DNA of 64,000 nucleotides from Tragulus kanchil (lineage: Eukaryota; Chordata; Mammalia; Artiodactyla; Tragulidae): the NCBI GenBank assembly GCA_022376925.1, contig JAIOJX010000027.1, forward strand, positions 19,857,471 through 19,921,470, written 5' to 3'. Under the pieces are notes generated by a model that was not told the origin of the DNA, searched no databases, and saw only the letters and a list, made by a program, of their open reading frames with translations. Within the stretch, counting starts at the first letter, position 1; every line of letters starts with the position of its first letter. The position numbers were made by a program, and so were the translations under genes. Shown one piece after another: positions 55,034 through 64,000 of the stretch.

Positions 55034-56194
55034 CAAACCCCAACACAACGGCCAAGGCATCTGTTTTTTTCCCGATTCACCCTGAGGGTATGTAAGAGGG
55101 ATTCTTCCCACCTAGACGAGCATGGCAGCTTCCCAGGGGCCGCGGGAACCATCTGTGCAGCTCGACTCTGAGGAGGCAGCCGTGGGCCGCCCAGAGGAGG
55201 CACGCTCGCAGGCTCCCAGGGAGCACGTCAGGGGTGTCACAGAACTCCTCTGGGTGCAGATGAGTCCTGTGGGCCAAGAGGTGGGCACCGTCTCAGGAAG
55301 GAAAACGGGGACAGGCCCAAGCAGAGGCGCTGCCCTGCAGCTCCTCGCGGGACTGTCCGCCCGCGCGCCCCGCACACCAGCGAAGCCGTGAATCTTCCCG
55401 CTGGTGAGTCTCCGCCGCTGGCCCAGCCCTGCTGGGAAGCAGCACATCCGGCCCCTGACGGCGCTCTCATGACTTGTTAGCCGAGAAGTGGTATTTTCAA
55501 TCAAGAGAGAAAAAACACCCTATTATTTTGCTCTGGTAATTGACAACAAGTTTCTCATGAGTAATTTTATAGCACTCAGGGTGTGCCGGAGTTTGATTTA
55601 ACTTCTCTTTACGAGAGCTTCAGACTTGCAGGACAAACACTGTTTTGAATGGAATGAAACCGGCTTCAAGCATCCATAGGGCTGTCGTCAAGGCTTTGGC
55701 TGAAATATCCTGATCCTCTGCACTGTGAAAGGCACATTTCATAATTTCTTCTTCTTTCAAATTTTACGCTGGCAAAGAGAAGACATCTGCAATTGGGGAT
55801 CTTGAGAAGTTTTTTCATGAATTTAACAACTCGGGTTGCTCTATCTCAGATCTAGTATGCATATTTTTTTCTTACGAGTCTACATCATGGCAACCGGGGA
55901 GTGATTCCAATAAGTGGACTATGCCGGAAATTCGTTCCTCTTATCATCCTTTTAATAAGGACGGGGTGAGGTTTCTGCAGCCAAGATAGTCTCCTATATG
56001 AATGCTGCCCGGTCAAGACACTGCCCTGCTCAGATGCTGCAATTCACAATGTGCATTAGTGCAATAAAGGCACTGAGAAGTCCTGTAGGAAGGGAGCCTT
56101 GCCCATCATGGTTTGAACAGAACTGCCCAAAGCCTGATATAGGCACTCTCTTCATACATAAGCATAGCCTACCACTTCTTTTTCACTTATTTTG
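55034..56194. other. Unique DNA (second copy and its natural continuation)
   Basis: 55034-55757 repeats 53921-54643. 55758-56194 continues as unique DNA without recognised repeats or genes. Confidence 0.5.
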
Positions 56195-56490
56195 TGTTGG
56201 AGTGGAGCTGGTGAACAGTGCTGCGGTGATTTTAGGTGAACAGGGAAGGGACTCGGCCTTACCTAAATACGTGCCCATTCTTCTCCAGGCTCCCCTCCCA
56301 TCCGTGCCGCCTCACAGCGTGGAGGAGAGTCCCCTGTGCTGTGCAGCAGGATCTTGTTGGTTATTCGTTTTAAAGGCGGCCGTGTGTACCTGTCCACCCC
56401 AAGCCCCTAACTTTCCCTTAGTTACGAAGTGGTTTCTGTGCTTGGAACTCTCTTTTATCTATCCTTTCCTCTCTCTTTCGATTCACTTCT
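56195..56490 (-). mobile_element. L1 3'UTR, antisense, first-unit copy
   Basis: TGGAGCTGGTGAACAGTGCT, GTGGAGGAGAGTCCCCTGTG and GGATCTTGTTGGTTATTCGT resemble antisense ruminant L1 3'UTR, rather diverged. Confidence 0.55.
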
Positions 56491-57270
56491 GAACCAGATG
56501 AGCTCTTCTTTGTGTTTGGATCCCCAGCCTTCTAAGCCTCCCCAACGACGCACTCCTCCTCAGATCTACCTGTGTGCTTCTCATACCAGAGCCACTGGCA
56601 TTATTGCAAACAAAGCTAAACTGAAACAGACAGATGGGCAGAGTGCTGTGCTGTGTACTTAGTGAGTTCCCAGGTAACCCCGATGCTCTGCTAGGGCAGA
56701 AGCCACTGCCCCATTGGCTCTTGTTGGCTCTTCCAAGCAACGTGGTCTCTGCAATCACAGCGTCTCCTCGGACGTGTTCTCAGCCTCCTCCTGCGTCACA
56801 AGCAGCCCCATCTGTGGCCAGTTTACCGCGTGTCAGGTCCTCCGTCGAGGCTTGCCGCCGACACTATGGAGTAGCTAGCACTGCAGCACTTCTCATCAAA
56901 GACACATCTTGTGCCATCAACATCTAAAACGTCCACAGAAAGTGACTTCCCGTCTTCTCCATGAGCTTGGACTTTAGGAAGAACCAACAACATTCAAGGG
57001 CGTCAAAATCGAAATTTGCAAAGACGTCATTGCCTTTATTTCTTTTGAGCATCGGTGGCAACCATCAACTCACTGGGAGAAGCGGTGTGACGTCACTGAA
57101 ACCCATGTCTCTTTTGGACAGGACTGAAGGTACGAACAGAGAAGAAAATTACAAAGTAACCGCCCGTTCAGAACACGGGCACTGCCCCCTGGTGCACTGT
57201 GCCCAGAGTCAAGGCCAACCTCAATGTCAACCAAATAGCTTGGCCTGGCGTTTAGAAAGCTTCACTTAAA
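56491..57270. other. Unique DNA, no gene seen
   Basis: No clear repeat. 56943-57248 is present three times in the window (also 58047 and 59200). Confidence 0.5.
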
Positions 57271-57294
57271 TGCCCAAAGCCTGATATGTTTTGT

Positions 57295-57594
57295 TTTTTT
57301 TGGGAGTGGAGCTGGTGAACAGTGCTGCGGTGATTTTAGGTGAACAGGGAAGGGACTCGGCCTTACCTAAATACGTGCCCATTCTTCTCCAGGCTCCCCT
57401 CCCATCCGTGCCGCCTCACAGCGTGGAGGAGAGTCCCCTGTGCTGTGCAGCAGGATCTTGTTGGTTATTCGTTTTAAAGGCGGCCGTGTGTACCTGTCCA
57501 CCCCAAGCCCCTAACTTTCCCTTAGTTACGAAGTGGTTTCTGTGCTTGGAACTCTCTTTTATCTATCCTTTCCTCTCTCTTTCGATTCACTTCT
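57295..57594 (-). mobile_element. L1 3'UTR, antisense, second-unit copy
   Basis: Same element as 56195-56490, offset 1104. Confidence 0.55.
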
Positions 57595-58483
57595 GAACCA
57601 GATGAGCTCTTCTTTGTGTTTGGATCCCCAGCCTTCTAAGCCTCCCCAACGACGCACTCCTCCTCAGATCTACCTGTGTGCTTCTCATACCAGAGCCACT
57701 GGCATTATTGCAAACAAAGCTAAACTGAAACAGACAGATGGGCAGAGTGCTGTGCTGTGTACTTAGTGAGTTCCCAGGTAACCCCGATGCTCTGCTAGGG
57801 CAGAAGCCACTGCCCCATTGGCTCTTGTTGGCTCTTCCAAGCAACGTGGTCTCTGCAATCACAGCGTCTCCTCGGACGTGTTCTCAGCCTCCTCCTGCGT
57901 CACAAGCAGCCCCATCTGTGGCCAGTTTACCGCGTGTCAGGTCCTCCGTCGAGGCTTGCCGCCGACACTATGGAGTAGCTAGCACTGCAGCACTTCTCAT
58001 CAAAGACACATCTTGTGCCATCAACATCTAAAACGTCCACAGAAAGTGACTTCCCGTCTTCTCCATGAGCTTGGACTTTAGGAAGAACCAACAACATTCA
58101 AGGGCGTCAAAATCGAAATTTGCAAAGACGTCATTGCCTTTATTTCTTTTGAGCATCGGTGGCAACCATCAACTCACTGGGAGAAGCGGGTGTGACGTCA
58201 CTGAAACCCATGTCTCTTTTGGACAGGACTGAAGGTACGAACAGAGAAGAAAATTACAAAGTAACCGCCCGTTCAGAACACGGGCACTGCCCCCTGGTGC
58301 ACTGTGCCCAGAGTCAAGGCCAACCTCAATGTCAACCAAATAGCTTGGCCTGGTTTGACGTTTTAAAGAAAAGCCTGAAAAGACGGACCCCCGCCAACCC
58401 AGGCTGTCTGAACAGGGACTTGTTTAAACTGCCCCTCCAGGGAGTCAAGTTCTCAACCCGTTGCCAGTTTCCTCCAGTAAGGG

Positions 58484-58690
58484 TCGTCGTGGCCCAGTGG
58501 TAAAGAACCTGCCCGCCAAGGCGGGAGACGTGCTTTCGATTCCCGGGTCAGGAAGATCCCTCGAAGAAGGAAGTGGCAACCCACCCCAGTACTCTTGCCT
58601 GGAGAATCCCATGGACAGAGGAGCCTGGTGGGCTACAGTCCCTGGGGTGCAAGAGTGGGGATGACTTAGCCACGAAACAGGTACAAGGAC
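58484..58690 (+). mobile_element. Bov-tA SINE, first-unit copy
   Basis: GTCGTGGCCCAGTGGTAAAG, GCCCGCCAAGGCGGGAGACG, TCAGGAAGATCCCTCGAAGA and GGACAGAGGAGCCTGGTGGG. Confidence 0.93.
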
Positions 58691-59158
58691 AACACCCTCC
58701 ATCACCCCCAGGGAGCCCGTGCTCACACAGCAGTCTTCTCTCTGCACCTGCTTCCCCTACCCCCCGGCCCAGCCCCAAGAGAAGCTAAACCAGGCAAGAC
58801 GGCGGTGGGATTACCGCAAATGAAGTCAGGCTAATCCCAGGCAAGGGCCTTTTATCCAGGAAAAGTCTCCACCGAGCCCTCATCACAGCCCTCCACAATC
58901 TCCTCTTAATAACTTGCCTGCCGGAACGCTGCGGAGATTAAACCTGGGGAGGAATGCGGTGCTTTGCAGCCTGACATGGAGTCCTCTGAGCCAGGGGGAG
59001 GGGGGCAGGGGGAGGGCGAGGAGGAGGAGAAGGGCGCGAGACAAAAGCCAACAGACGCTGCGATCTTTCCGCCGAGAGCCTTTGTTCAGCCGGCACGTTA
59101 TTTGGTGACCTGGACGGGACATAATAATGCATTTTATCTGTTCTGTTTATGACGTTGT
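58691..59158. other. Unique DNA with G-rich tract and possible conserved element
   Basis: 58800-58975 and 59040-59150 are non-repetitive; between them 58991-59034 is a purine/G-rich tract (GGGGGAGGGGGGCAGGGGGA). No gene seen. It recurs at 59844-60311. Confidence 0.45.
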
Positions 59159-59636
59159 GTCAGGCACTGCAGATCCTCAAAGATCTTGTGCCAAATGCCG
59201 GTGACTTCCGTCTTCTCCATGAGCTTGGACTTTAGGAAGAACCAACAACATTCAAGGGCGTCAAAATCGAAATTTGCAAAGACGTCATTGCCTTTATTTC
59301 TTTTGAGCATCGGTGGCAACCATCAACTCACTGGGAGAAGCGGTGTGACGTCACTGAAACCCATGTCTCTTTTGGACAGGACTGAAGGTACGAACAGAGA
59401 AGAAAATTACAAAGTAACCGCCCGTTCAGAACACGGGCACTGCCCCCTGGTGCACTGTGCCCAGAGTCAAGGCCAACCTCAATGTCAACCAAATAGCTTG
59501 GCCTGGTTTGACGTTTTAAAGAAAAGCCTGAAAAGACGGACCCCCGCCAACCCAGGCTGTCTGAACAGGGACTTGTTTAAACTGCCCCTCCAGGGAGTCA
59601 AGTTCTCAACCCGTTGCCAGTTTCCTCCAGTAAGGG

Positions 59637-59843
59637 TCGTCGTGGCCCAGTGGTAAAGAACCTGCCCGCCAAGGCGGGAGACGTGCTTTCGATTCCCGGG
59701 TCAGGAAGATCCCTCGAAGAAGGAAGTGGCAACCCACCCCAGTACTCTTGCCTGGAGAATCCCATGGACAGAGGAGCCTGGTGGGCTACAGTCCCTGGGG
59801 TGCAAGAGTGGGGATGACTTAGCCACGAAACAGGTACAAGGAC
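59637..59843 (+). mobile_element. Bov-tA SINE, second-unit copy
   Basis: Same element as 58484-58690, offset 1153. Confidence 0.93.
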
Positions 59844-60311
59844 AACACCCTCCATCACCCCCAGGGAGCCCGTGCTCACACAGCAGTCTTCTCTCTGCAC
59901 CTGCTTCCCCTACCCCCCGGCCCAGCCCCAAGAGAAGCTAAACCAGGCAAGACGGCGGTGGGATTACCGCAAATGAAGTCAGGCTAATCCCAGGCAAGGG
60001 CCTTTTATCCAGGAAAAGTCTCCACCGAGCCCTCATCACAGCCCTCCACAATCTCCTCTTAATAACTTGCCTGCCGGAACGCTGCGGAGATTAAACCTGG
60101 GGAGGAATGCGGTGCTTTGCAGCCTGACATGGAGTCCTCTGAGCCAGGGGGAGGGGGGCAGGGGGAGGGCGAGGAGGAGGAGAAGGGCGCGAGACAAAAG
60201 CCAACAGACGCTGCGATCTTTCCGCCGAGAGCCTTTGTTCAGCCGGCACGTTATTTGGTGACCTGGACGGGACATAATAATGCATTTTATCTGTTCTGTT
60301 TATGACGTGTG

Positions 60312-60577
60312 TGTGTCATAGGTGTCCATGCACATTACTGGCTATAAAATACATATCCTATGTGCCAGAAAGAGAAAGAAGAGAGAGCACAAGGCCTCTG
60401 ACTCAGTGAGAATTTGCTTTCTCTTCGGCAAGCTGGCCTCTGGCACCCTAACCGCCATGAGCATCCCCCAAGCCTAGCCGAGATCTTGGAGAAGAAGGCA
60501 CTTCACAAAGTAGGAGTAGGATAACTATTTGAAACGATTGTCCTGTTATTTTATATCCTTAGCATTTTCTTTTCTGT
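60312..60577. other. Unique DNA
   Basis: No gene or repeat recognised. Confidence 0.45.
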
Positions 60578-60748
60578 ATCTATTTATTTGGATTTTCCAG
60601 GCCTTAGTTGCAGCACGTGGAATCATTTTAGCTGCAGTGTGTGAACTCATAGTTGCAACATGGGGGCCCTAGTTTCCTGAGAAGGGATCACACTGGGCGC
60701 CCTGCATTGGGAGCGCTGAGTCTTAGCCTCCAGATCACAGGGAAGGCC
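60578..60748 (-). mobile_element. CHR SINE, antisense, diverged
   Basis: TATTTATTTGGATTTTCCAG tail, CCTTAGTTGCAGCACGTGGA and AGATCACAGGGAAGGCCAGG head. Confidence 0.82.
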
Positions 60749-61084
60749 AGGAAATAAATTTCTAGAACTTTTTTAAAAAAAAGTGACTACATTAATTCTC
60801 AGGTTCCAGAGCCTGGACAAAGAAGAAGCAAACAGACCTTCACTGGCATTAGCTTATTTTCTGGAGCTTGCTGTGGAGGAGAGGAAAGCGGGATGAGGGA
60901 ACAAGTAACTGTGGACGATGCTGTCGTTTCTTCATTAATATTGAATGTTACTGAAGACCCTGTGGAACTGAGCGCTCACTTCCTGCTTGCAGACCTGCAG
61001 GAGCAGACCTGCGGAGTTTTCTGGAACATGGTCTTCATTAATGGCGTTTGCATGGAGAGGCGTTCGTCCTGTAGTTGTTTAAAA
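60749..61084. other. Unique DNA, no gene seen
   Basis: No repeat recognised. The 65-codon frame at 60893-61090 has no support. Confidence 0.45.
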
Positions 61085-61235
61085 GTCTAGAGGCATTCAA
61101 GAAATCTGGATTCAGATCTTGCCTCTATCTGTTGGGGGCCGTGTGATCTTGTGTAGCCCTCTTTAGTTCTCGGTGAGTTCATTTTAAAAATGGAATAGCA
61201 ATGCCTACCTTGCAAGTTTTGCATAGAGTGAAAGT
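61085..61235 (+). mobile_element. MIR SINE remnant
   Basis: AATCTGGATTCAGATCTTGC, GCCGTGTGATCTTGTGTAGC and AAAATGGAATAGCAATGCCT give the MIR order of core and 3' end. Confidence 0.7.
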
Positions 61236-61805
61236 CCTTTAGGCACACAAACTACACTACACAGAGCTTTATCATTTCCTGTTCACAAGGACACACCTGG
61301 GGAGAGATTTTGCTCCAACCTCTAAGTCAGTCCTCCCTCCCTTCTGCAGAACAAGTGGGATGACAGCCCTGCCAGAGCAGGGGCTGAAGGGGGTTCGGTC
61401 CCTCGGACCGCCTTTGGGGTCCCATCTTAACCCCCTGCGGTGTCCCAGGAGGAAAGACAGTGCCGTCTCATCCATCAAGCGGCCCCAGAGGCTCAGAGGA
61501 CCTGTTATGTTTTCATAATCGAATTCTCTTATGAGACAAGCTTGGCATCAAAACGAGCTAGCTTAGACTCCCCTATGAAAAATGGGGAGACATGCTCGAG
61601 GCGACTTCAGGAGCACGTGTGGACTCCAGGTGAGCTCGCTATTGACAGGACGTAGTTTACAGCCCTGGATTCCTGGAGGGCCAGGCTGTGCCCTGTGGCT
61701 GGCCACCTGAGTCACTTCCTTGTGGCCACATGTAGGCTCGCTAGAGCCATGGACTCATTCACTCGTTTAGCAACTGTTTATTTCAACTGTTTACTTGCTT
61801 TCAGA
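61236..61805. other. Unique DNA, no gene seen
   Basis: About 570 bases without recognised young repeats. Confidence 0.45.
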
Positions 61806-61812
61806 ATACTTC

Positions 61813-62100
61813 TGGGGAACTTCCCCAGTGGTCCAGTTCGTAACGACACTGCCTTGCAGTGCAAGGGGCGCCAGTTTGATCCCTGGCCTGGGAAGATCCC
61901 ACGGGCGACGGAGTGGCTGGACCGATATGTCCAACTACCGAGCCGGAGCTCTGGAGTACATGCGCCCAGAGCCGGTGCTCTGCAGTGAGGGAGGCCACCG
62001 TGATGGGAGGCCCACATGGGCCAAAGAACAAAGGTGGATGAAAATAGAGAAATGAAAGATCAATAGAAGTGGCCAAAAAAAAAACAAAAAACAAAAAAGT
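61813..62100 (+). mobile_element. CHR SINE variant, first of three serial insertions
   Basis: GGGGAACTTCCCCAGTGGTC head, GAGCCGGAGCTCTGGAGTAC and GATGGGAGGCCCACATGGGC blocks, A-rich tail 62074-62098. ATACTTCTGGGG flanks it at 61806-61817 and 62101-62112. Confidence 0.93.
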
Positions 62101-62108
62101 ATACTTCT

Positions 62109-62262
62109 GGGGGGTTTCCCTAGGAGTCTGGCTAAGACTCCATGCTCCTAGTACAGGGGGTCCTGATATGATCCCTGGTCAGGGGACTAGATCCCACATG
62201 CCACAACTAAGAACTCACATGCTGCAACTAAAGATCCCATGTGTAGCAATTAAGACCCAATT
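62109..62262 (+). mobile_element. CHR SINE, second serial insertion
   Basis: GGGGTTTCCCTAGGAGTCTG head, GGTCAGGGGACTAGATCCCA and AACTAAGAACTCACATGCTG blocks. It is followed by an AT-rich tail to about 62312. Confidence 0.85.
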
Positions 62263-62326
62263 AAACTATTCATTTTAACATATCTATATTATATATTTAT
62301 ATGTATTAAAAAGGATAGTTCTGGGA

Positions 62327-62460
62327 GGGACTTCCTTAGCAGTCCAGTGGAGTCTGCATTTACATTGCAGGGGTCACAGGTTCGATCCCTGGTCAGGGAA
62401 TTAAGATTACACGTGCAGATGGCCCAAGTAAATATGTTATTTTAAAAAAAAAGACACAAT
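62327..62460 (+). mobile_element. CHR SINE, third serial insertion
   Basis: GAGGGACTTCCTTAGCAGTC head, CAGGTTCGATCCCTGGTCAG and TTAAGATTACACGTGCAGAT blocks, A-tail 62443-62453. Flanked by ATAGTTCTGGGAG (62315-62327) and ATACTCCTGGGAG (62475-62487). Confidence 0.85.
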
Positions 62461-62487
62461 TTTTTTAAAAAAGAATACTCCTGGGAG

Positions 62488-63149
62488 TCATGATACATGC
62501 AAAAGAGATGTGACAGAAAGACACCCCTGACTGGAGACCACATCTTAAAACAAGAAGAGACAGTTTTGACAAGTCTTAAACATCTTATCCTTTCTCACTG
62601 CCTTCAGCTGTTTTGACACCCACAGAAATCATCAAAGCCAGGAGAAGACAGGAAGATGTGAAATGCACATTTTTATTAAGCAGTATTGGAGGTACTAAGC
62701 AGATTAAAGCAAAAAAAATCAAGGATCAAAACCAAAGGCGACATCCTGTTTAACACACGGTCATTGCCTTTGAGAGATATGTCATCTGGCTGAGAAAAAA
62801 CCTAGGCATGGGTACCTGGAGAAACCATTACTTTGGGCAACAATTCAAGAAAAGTCGAAGCACCATTCTTTCAAATTTTCTGTGGCAAAATTTTGCAAAT
62901 AAAATAAAGATGTTCCGTGCATTTTCACATCAGTGTCTCAAACTGTATCATTGGAAGGGCTGAAGGCGGGAAACTGTTGTCCTAATCAGAGTTGCAGAGG
63001 AAGCTATCTGTGAAAGAAGAAGGACTCGGATTGAATCTTTGAGATAAGTTGTAAAGCTCGTGATTATTGATGAGATCAGAACCTTGTCCTCCTCAAGCAC
63101 AGAGACTGGGTGGACACTCTGCTGGTGCTCTATGAAAACGGCCCGGGTG
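62488..63149. other. Unique DNA, no gene seen
   Basis: AT-rich, no recognised repeat or exon. Confidence 0.45.
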
Positions 63150-63250
63150 ATCTTTGTCATAATAATCCACATCTGTTTGCCACCCCATTTGACAGAGGCA
63201 AAATCCAGGGCTCAGGGACCACATCTGACGTCTCGTGGCAAATGAGGGTG
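63150..63250 (+). mobile_element. MIR-like remnant (weak)
   Basis: CCACCCCATTTGACAGAGGC and CCAGGGCTCAGGGACCACAT resemble the MIR 3' part, with little else to support it. Confidence 0.35.
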
Positions 63251-63464
63251 AGAAACCTAGGAGGTAAGCCTCGTACTCAGCAAATTCGAGGTTAGTGCTC
63301 ATTGGTCTGATTTCTCTGAGGACCAGGATTCAGATAAGTCAGAGAATACGTCAGGCAAGAAGACCGTTTTGCACCAGGACGGTGACCAAAATATCCATGG
63401 TTTGTAAGGAACAGAAAAGGTTGACTGCACTAACAATCATAGCTTTCTCTTCACCTTTTCACAC

Positions 63465-63550
63465 TGTCCCGGCAAGAATCCGGGAGTGGTCCGCCACTTC
63501 CTCCTCCAGTGGACATGTCGTCCGAACTCTTCACCGTGAGCCATCTGTCT
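63465..63550 (-). mobile_element. Bov-A2 SINE fragment
   Basis: CCGGCAAGAATCCGGGAGTG, CACTTCCTCCTCCAGTGGAC and CTTCACCGTGAGCCATCTGT are central Bov-A2 blocks, antisense. Confidence 0.7.
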
Positions 63551-63572
63551 GAGTCAGCCCTGATGGCGTGGC

Positions 63573-64000
63573 TGTGACCGACTAGACAGCGTCTTAAAAA
63601 GCAGAGACGTCACTTTGCCGACAAAGGTCCATCCAGCCAAGGCGGTGGTTCTCCAGGAGTCATGTGTGGATGGGAAAGTTGGACCATCAAGAAGGCTGAG
63701 CAATGAAGAATTGATGCTTTCAAATTGTAGTGCTGGAGAAGACTCTTGAGAGTCTCTTGGACACGGAGATCAAACCAGTGAATTTTAAAGAAAATCAACC
63801 CTGGATATTCACTGGAAGGACTGATGCTGAAGCTGAAGCTCCAATACTTTGACCACCTGATGTGAAGAGCCAACTTATTGGGAAAGACCCTGATGCTGGG
63901 AAAGACTGAAAGCAAAAAGGGAAGCGGGCGGCAGAGAATGAGATGGTAGGACGGCATCACCGACACAATGGACATGAGTTTGAGCAAACTCTGGGAGATA
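63573..64000 (+). mobile_element. BovB LINE 3' region, running off the window
   Basis: ACAGCGTCTTAAAAAGCAGA, TTTGCCGACAAAGGTCCATC, AATTGATGCTTTCAAATTGT and GGAAAGACCCTGATGCTGGG are ordered BovB ORF2 C-terminal blocks. The reading frame is broken and the element's end is beyond 64000. Confidence 0.93.

Larger units (their letters stand above)
53585..55757. repeat. Tandem ~1.115 kb duplication 12, with 57-base seam filler
   Basis: Bases 53585-54643 recur at 54701-55757. The seam has a 57-base filler (54644-54700). A T-run and one C differ near the left edge (53708-53725 against 54822-54838), and TTTTCTTCC against TTTTTTTCC at 53949/55063. Confidence 0.95.
56127..58375. repeat. Tandem ~1.1 kb duplication 13
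   Basis: Bases 56124-57248 recur from 57271. The seam keeps TGCCCAAAGCCTGATAT at the start of both units, but the second unit then lacks 43 bases present at 56141-56203, after which the offset is 1104. The last 20 bases of the first unit (57249-57270) look like a damaged version of 58353-58375. Confidence 0.95.
57982..60311. repeat. Tandem ~1.15 kb duplication 14, overlapping duplication 13
   Basis: Bases 58047-59158 recur at 59200-60311 (offset 1153). The 38 bases before that (59162-59199) are a shortened, damaged version of 57982-58046 (they keep GCACTGCAG and TCTTGTGCCA). Together with duplication 13 this leaves three copies of about 305 bases. Confidence 0.96.

Noticed and set aside
1..60311. 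A new class of ~1.1 kb tandem repeat or a targeted duplication mechanism
   Set aside because: Content is different in every pair, seams lack common sequence, and error-like differences cluster at seams. Assembly artefact is the simpler account, though read data must decide.
62640..63000. Processed pseudogene or 3'UTR suggested by AATAAA-type motifs near 62900
   Set aside because: No coding remnant, poly(A) tract or target-site duplication could be identified.
1..64000. tRNA genes suggested by tRNA-like GGTTCGATCCCTGG boxes
   Set aside because: All occurrences are B-box-like parts of Bov-tA or CHR SINEs; no free-standing cloverleaf was seen.
1..64000. CRISPR arrays, bacterial operons or phage genes
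   Set aside because: The DNA is mammalian; no regularly spaced short repeats or bacterial-type gene packing.

Overview
This is non-coding nuclear DNA from a ruminant (pecoran artiodactyl). The evidence is the repeat content: RTE-type BovB LINE 3' ends, Bov-tA/Bov-A2 SINEs, CHR-type tRNA-derived SINEs, artiodactyl L1 3' ends and one L1 5'UTR piece, and a probable ruminant ERV LTR. These sit on a background of old mammalian repeats (MIR, MER5A and other hAT-type remnants). I cannot tell cattle, sheep, goat, deer or another ruminant apart from this sequence alone. I found no protein-coding exon, tRNA, rRNA or CRISPR array. The open reading frames in the window are either frames through repeats or unsupported chance frames.

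The dominant structure is not biological in any obvious way. Fourteen times in 64 kb, a segment of about 1.1 kb is followed directly by a near-identical copy of itself: seams near 864, 7165, 10910, 14833, 20901, 24130, 31448, 37863, 42629, 45531, 51520, 54700, 57270 and 59158. Periods run only from about 1083 to 1182 bp. The duplicated content is arbitrary (unique DNA, SINEs, L1), the copies are near-identical in their interiors, and differences (single-base and homopolymer indels, small deletions) cluster within tens of bases of the seams. The simplest reading is an assembly artefact: overlapping pieces of a long-read assembly concatenated without merging. If so, about 15 kb of the window is redundant, the true locus is about 48 to 49 kb, and any pair of identical features 1.1 kb apart is one feature.

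Layout: 1-5.7 kb, a twin-primed L1, unique DNA and a BovB 3' end; 5.7-13.2 kb, SINE-rich, a solo LTR and a degenerate trinucleotide repeat; 13.2-17.4 kb, mostly unique; 17.4-25 kb, BovB/Bov-tA and an L1 interrupted by a SINE; 25-30 kb, unique GC-rich and AT-rich stretches (possible conserved non-coding DNA) and an L1 5'UTR fragment; 30-41 kb, SINEs, MIR, DNA transposon relics and L1 pieces; 41-47 kb, two CpG-rich stretches, L1 3' ends and a probable SINE/L1 chimera; 47-53 kb, dense SINEs; 53-60 kb, unique DNA with two interlocking duplications; 60-64 kb, three serial CHR insertions and a BovB 3' end running off the window.

The most useful results are the systematic duplication, the retrotransposition structures that survive it (twin priming, template-switch chimera, serial use of one target site), and a short list of unique segments that deserve a conservation check. 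I do not see a new gene system here.
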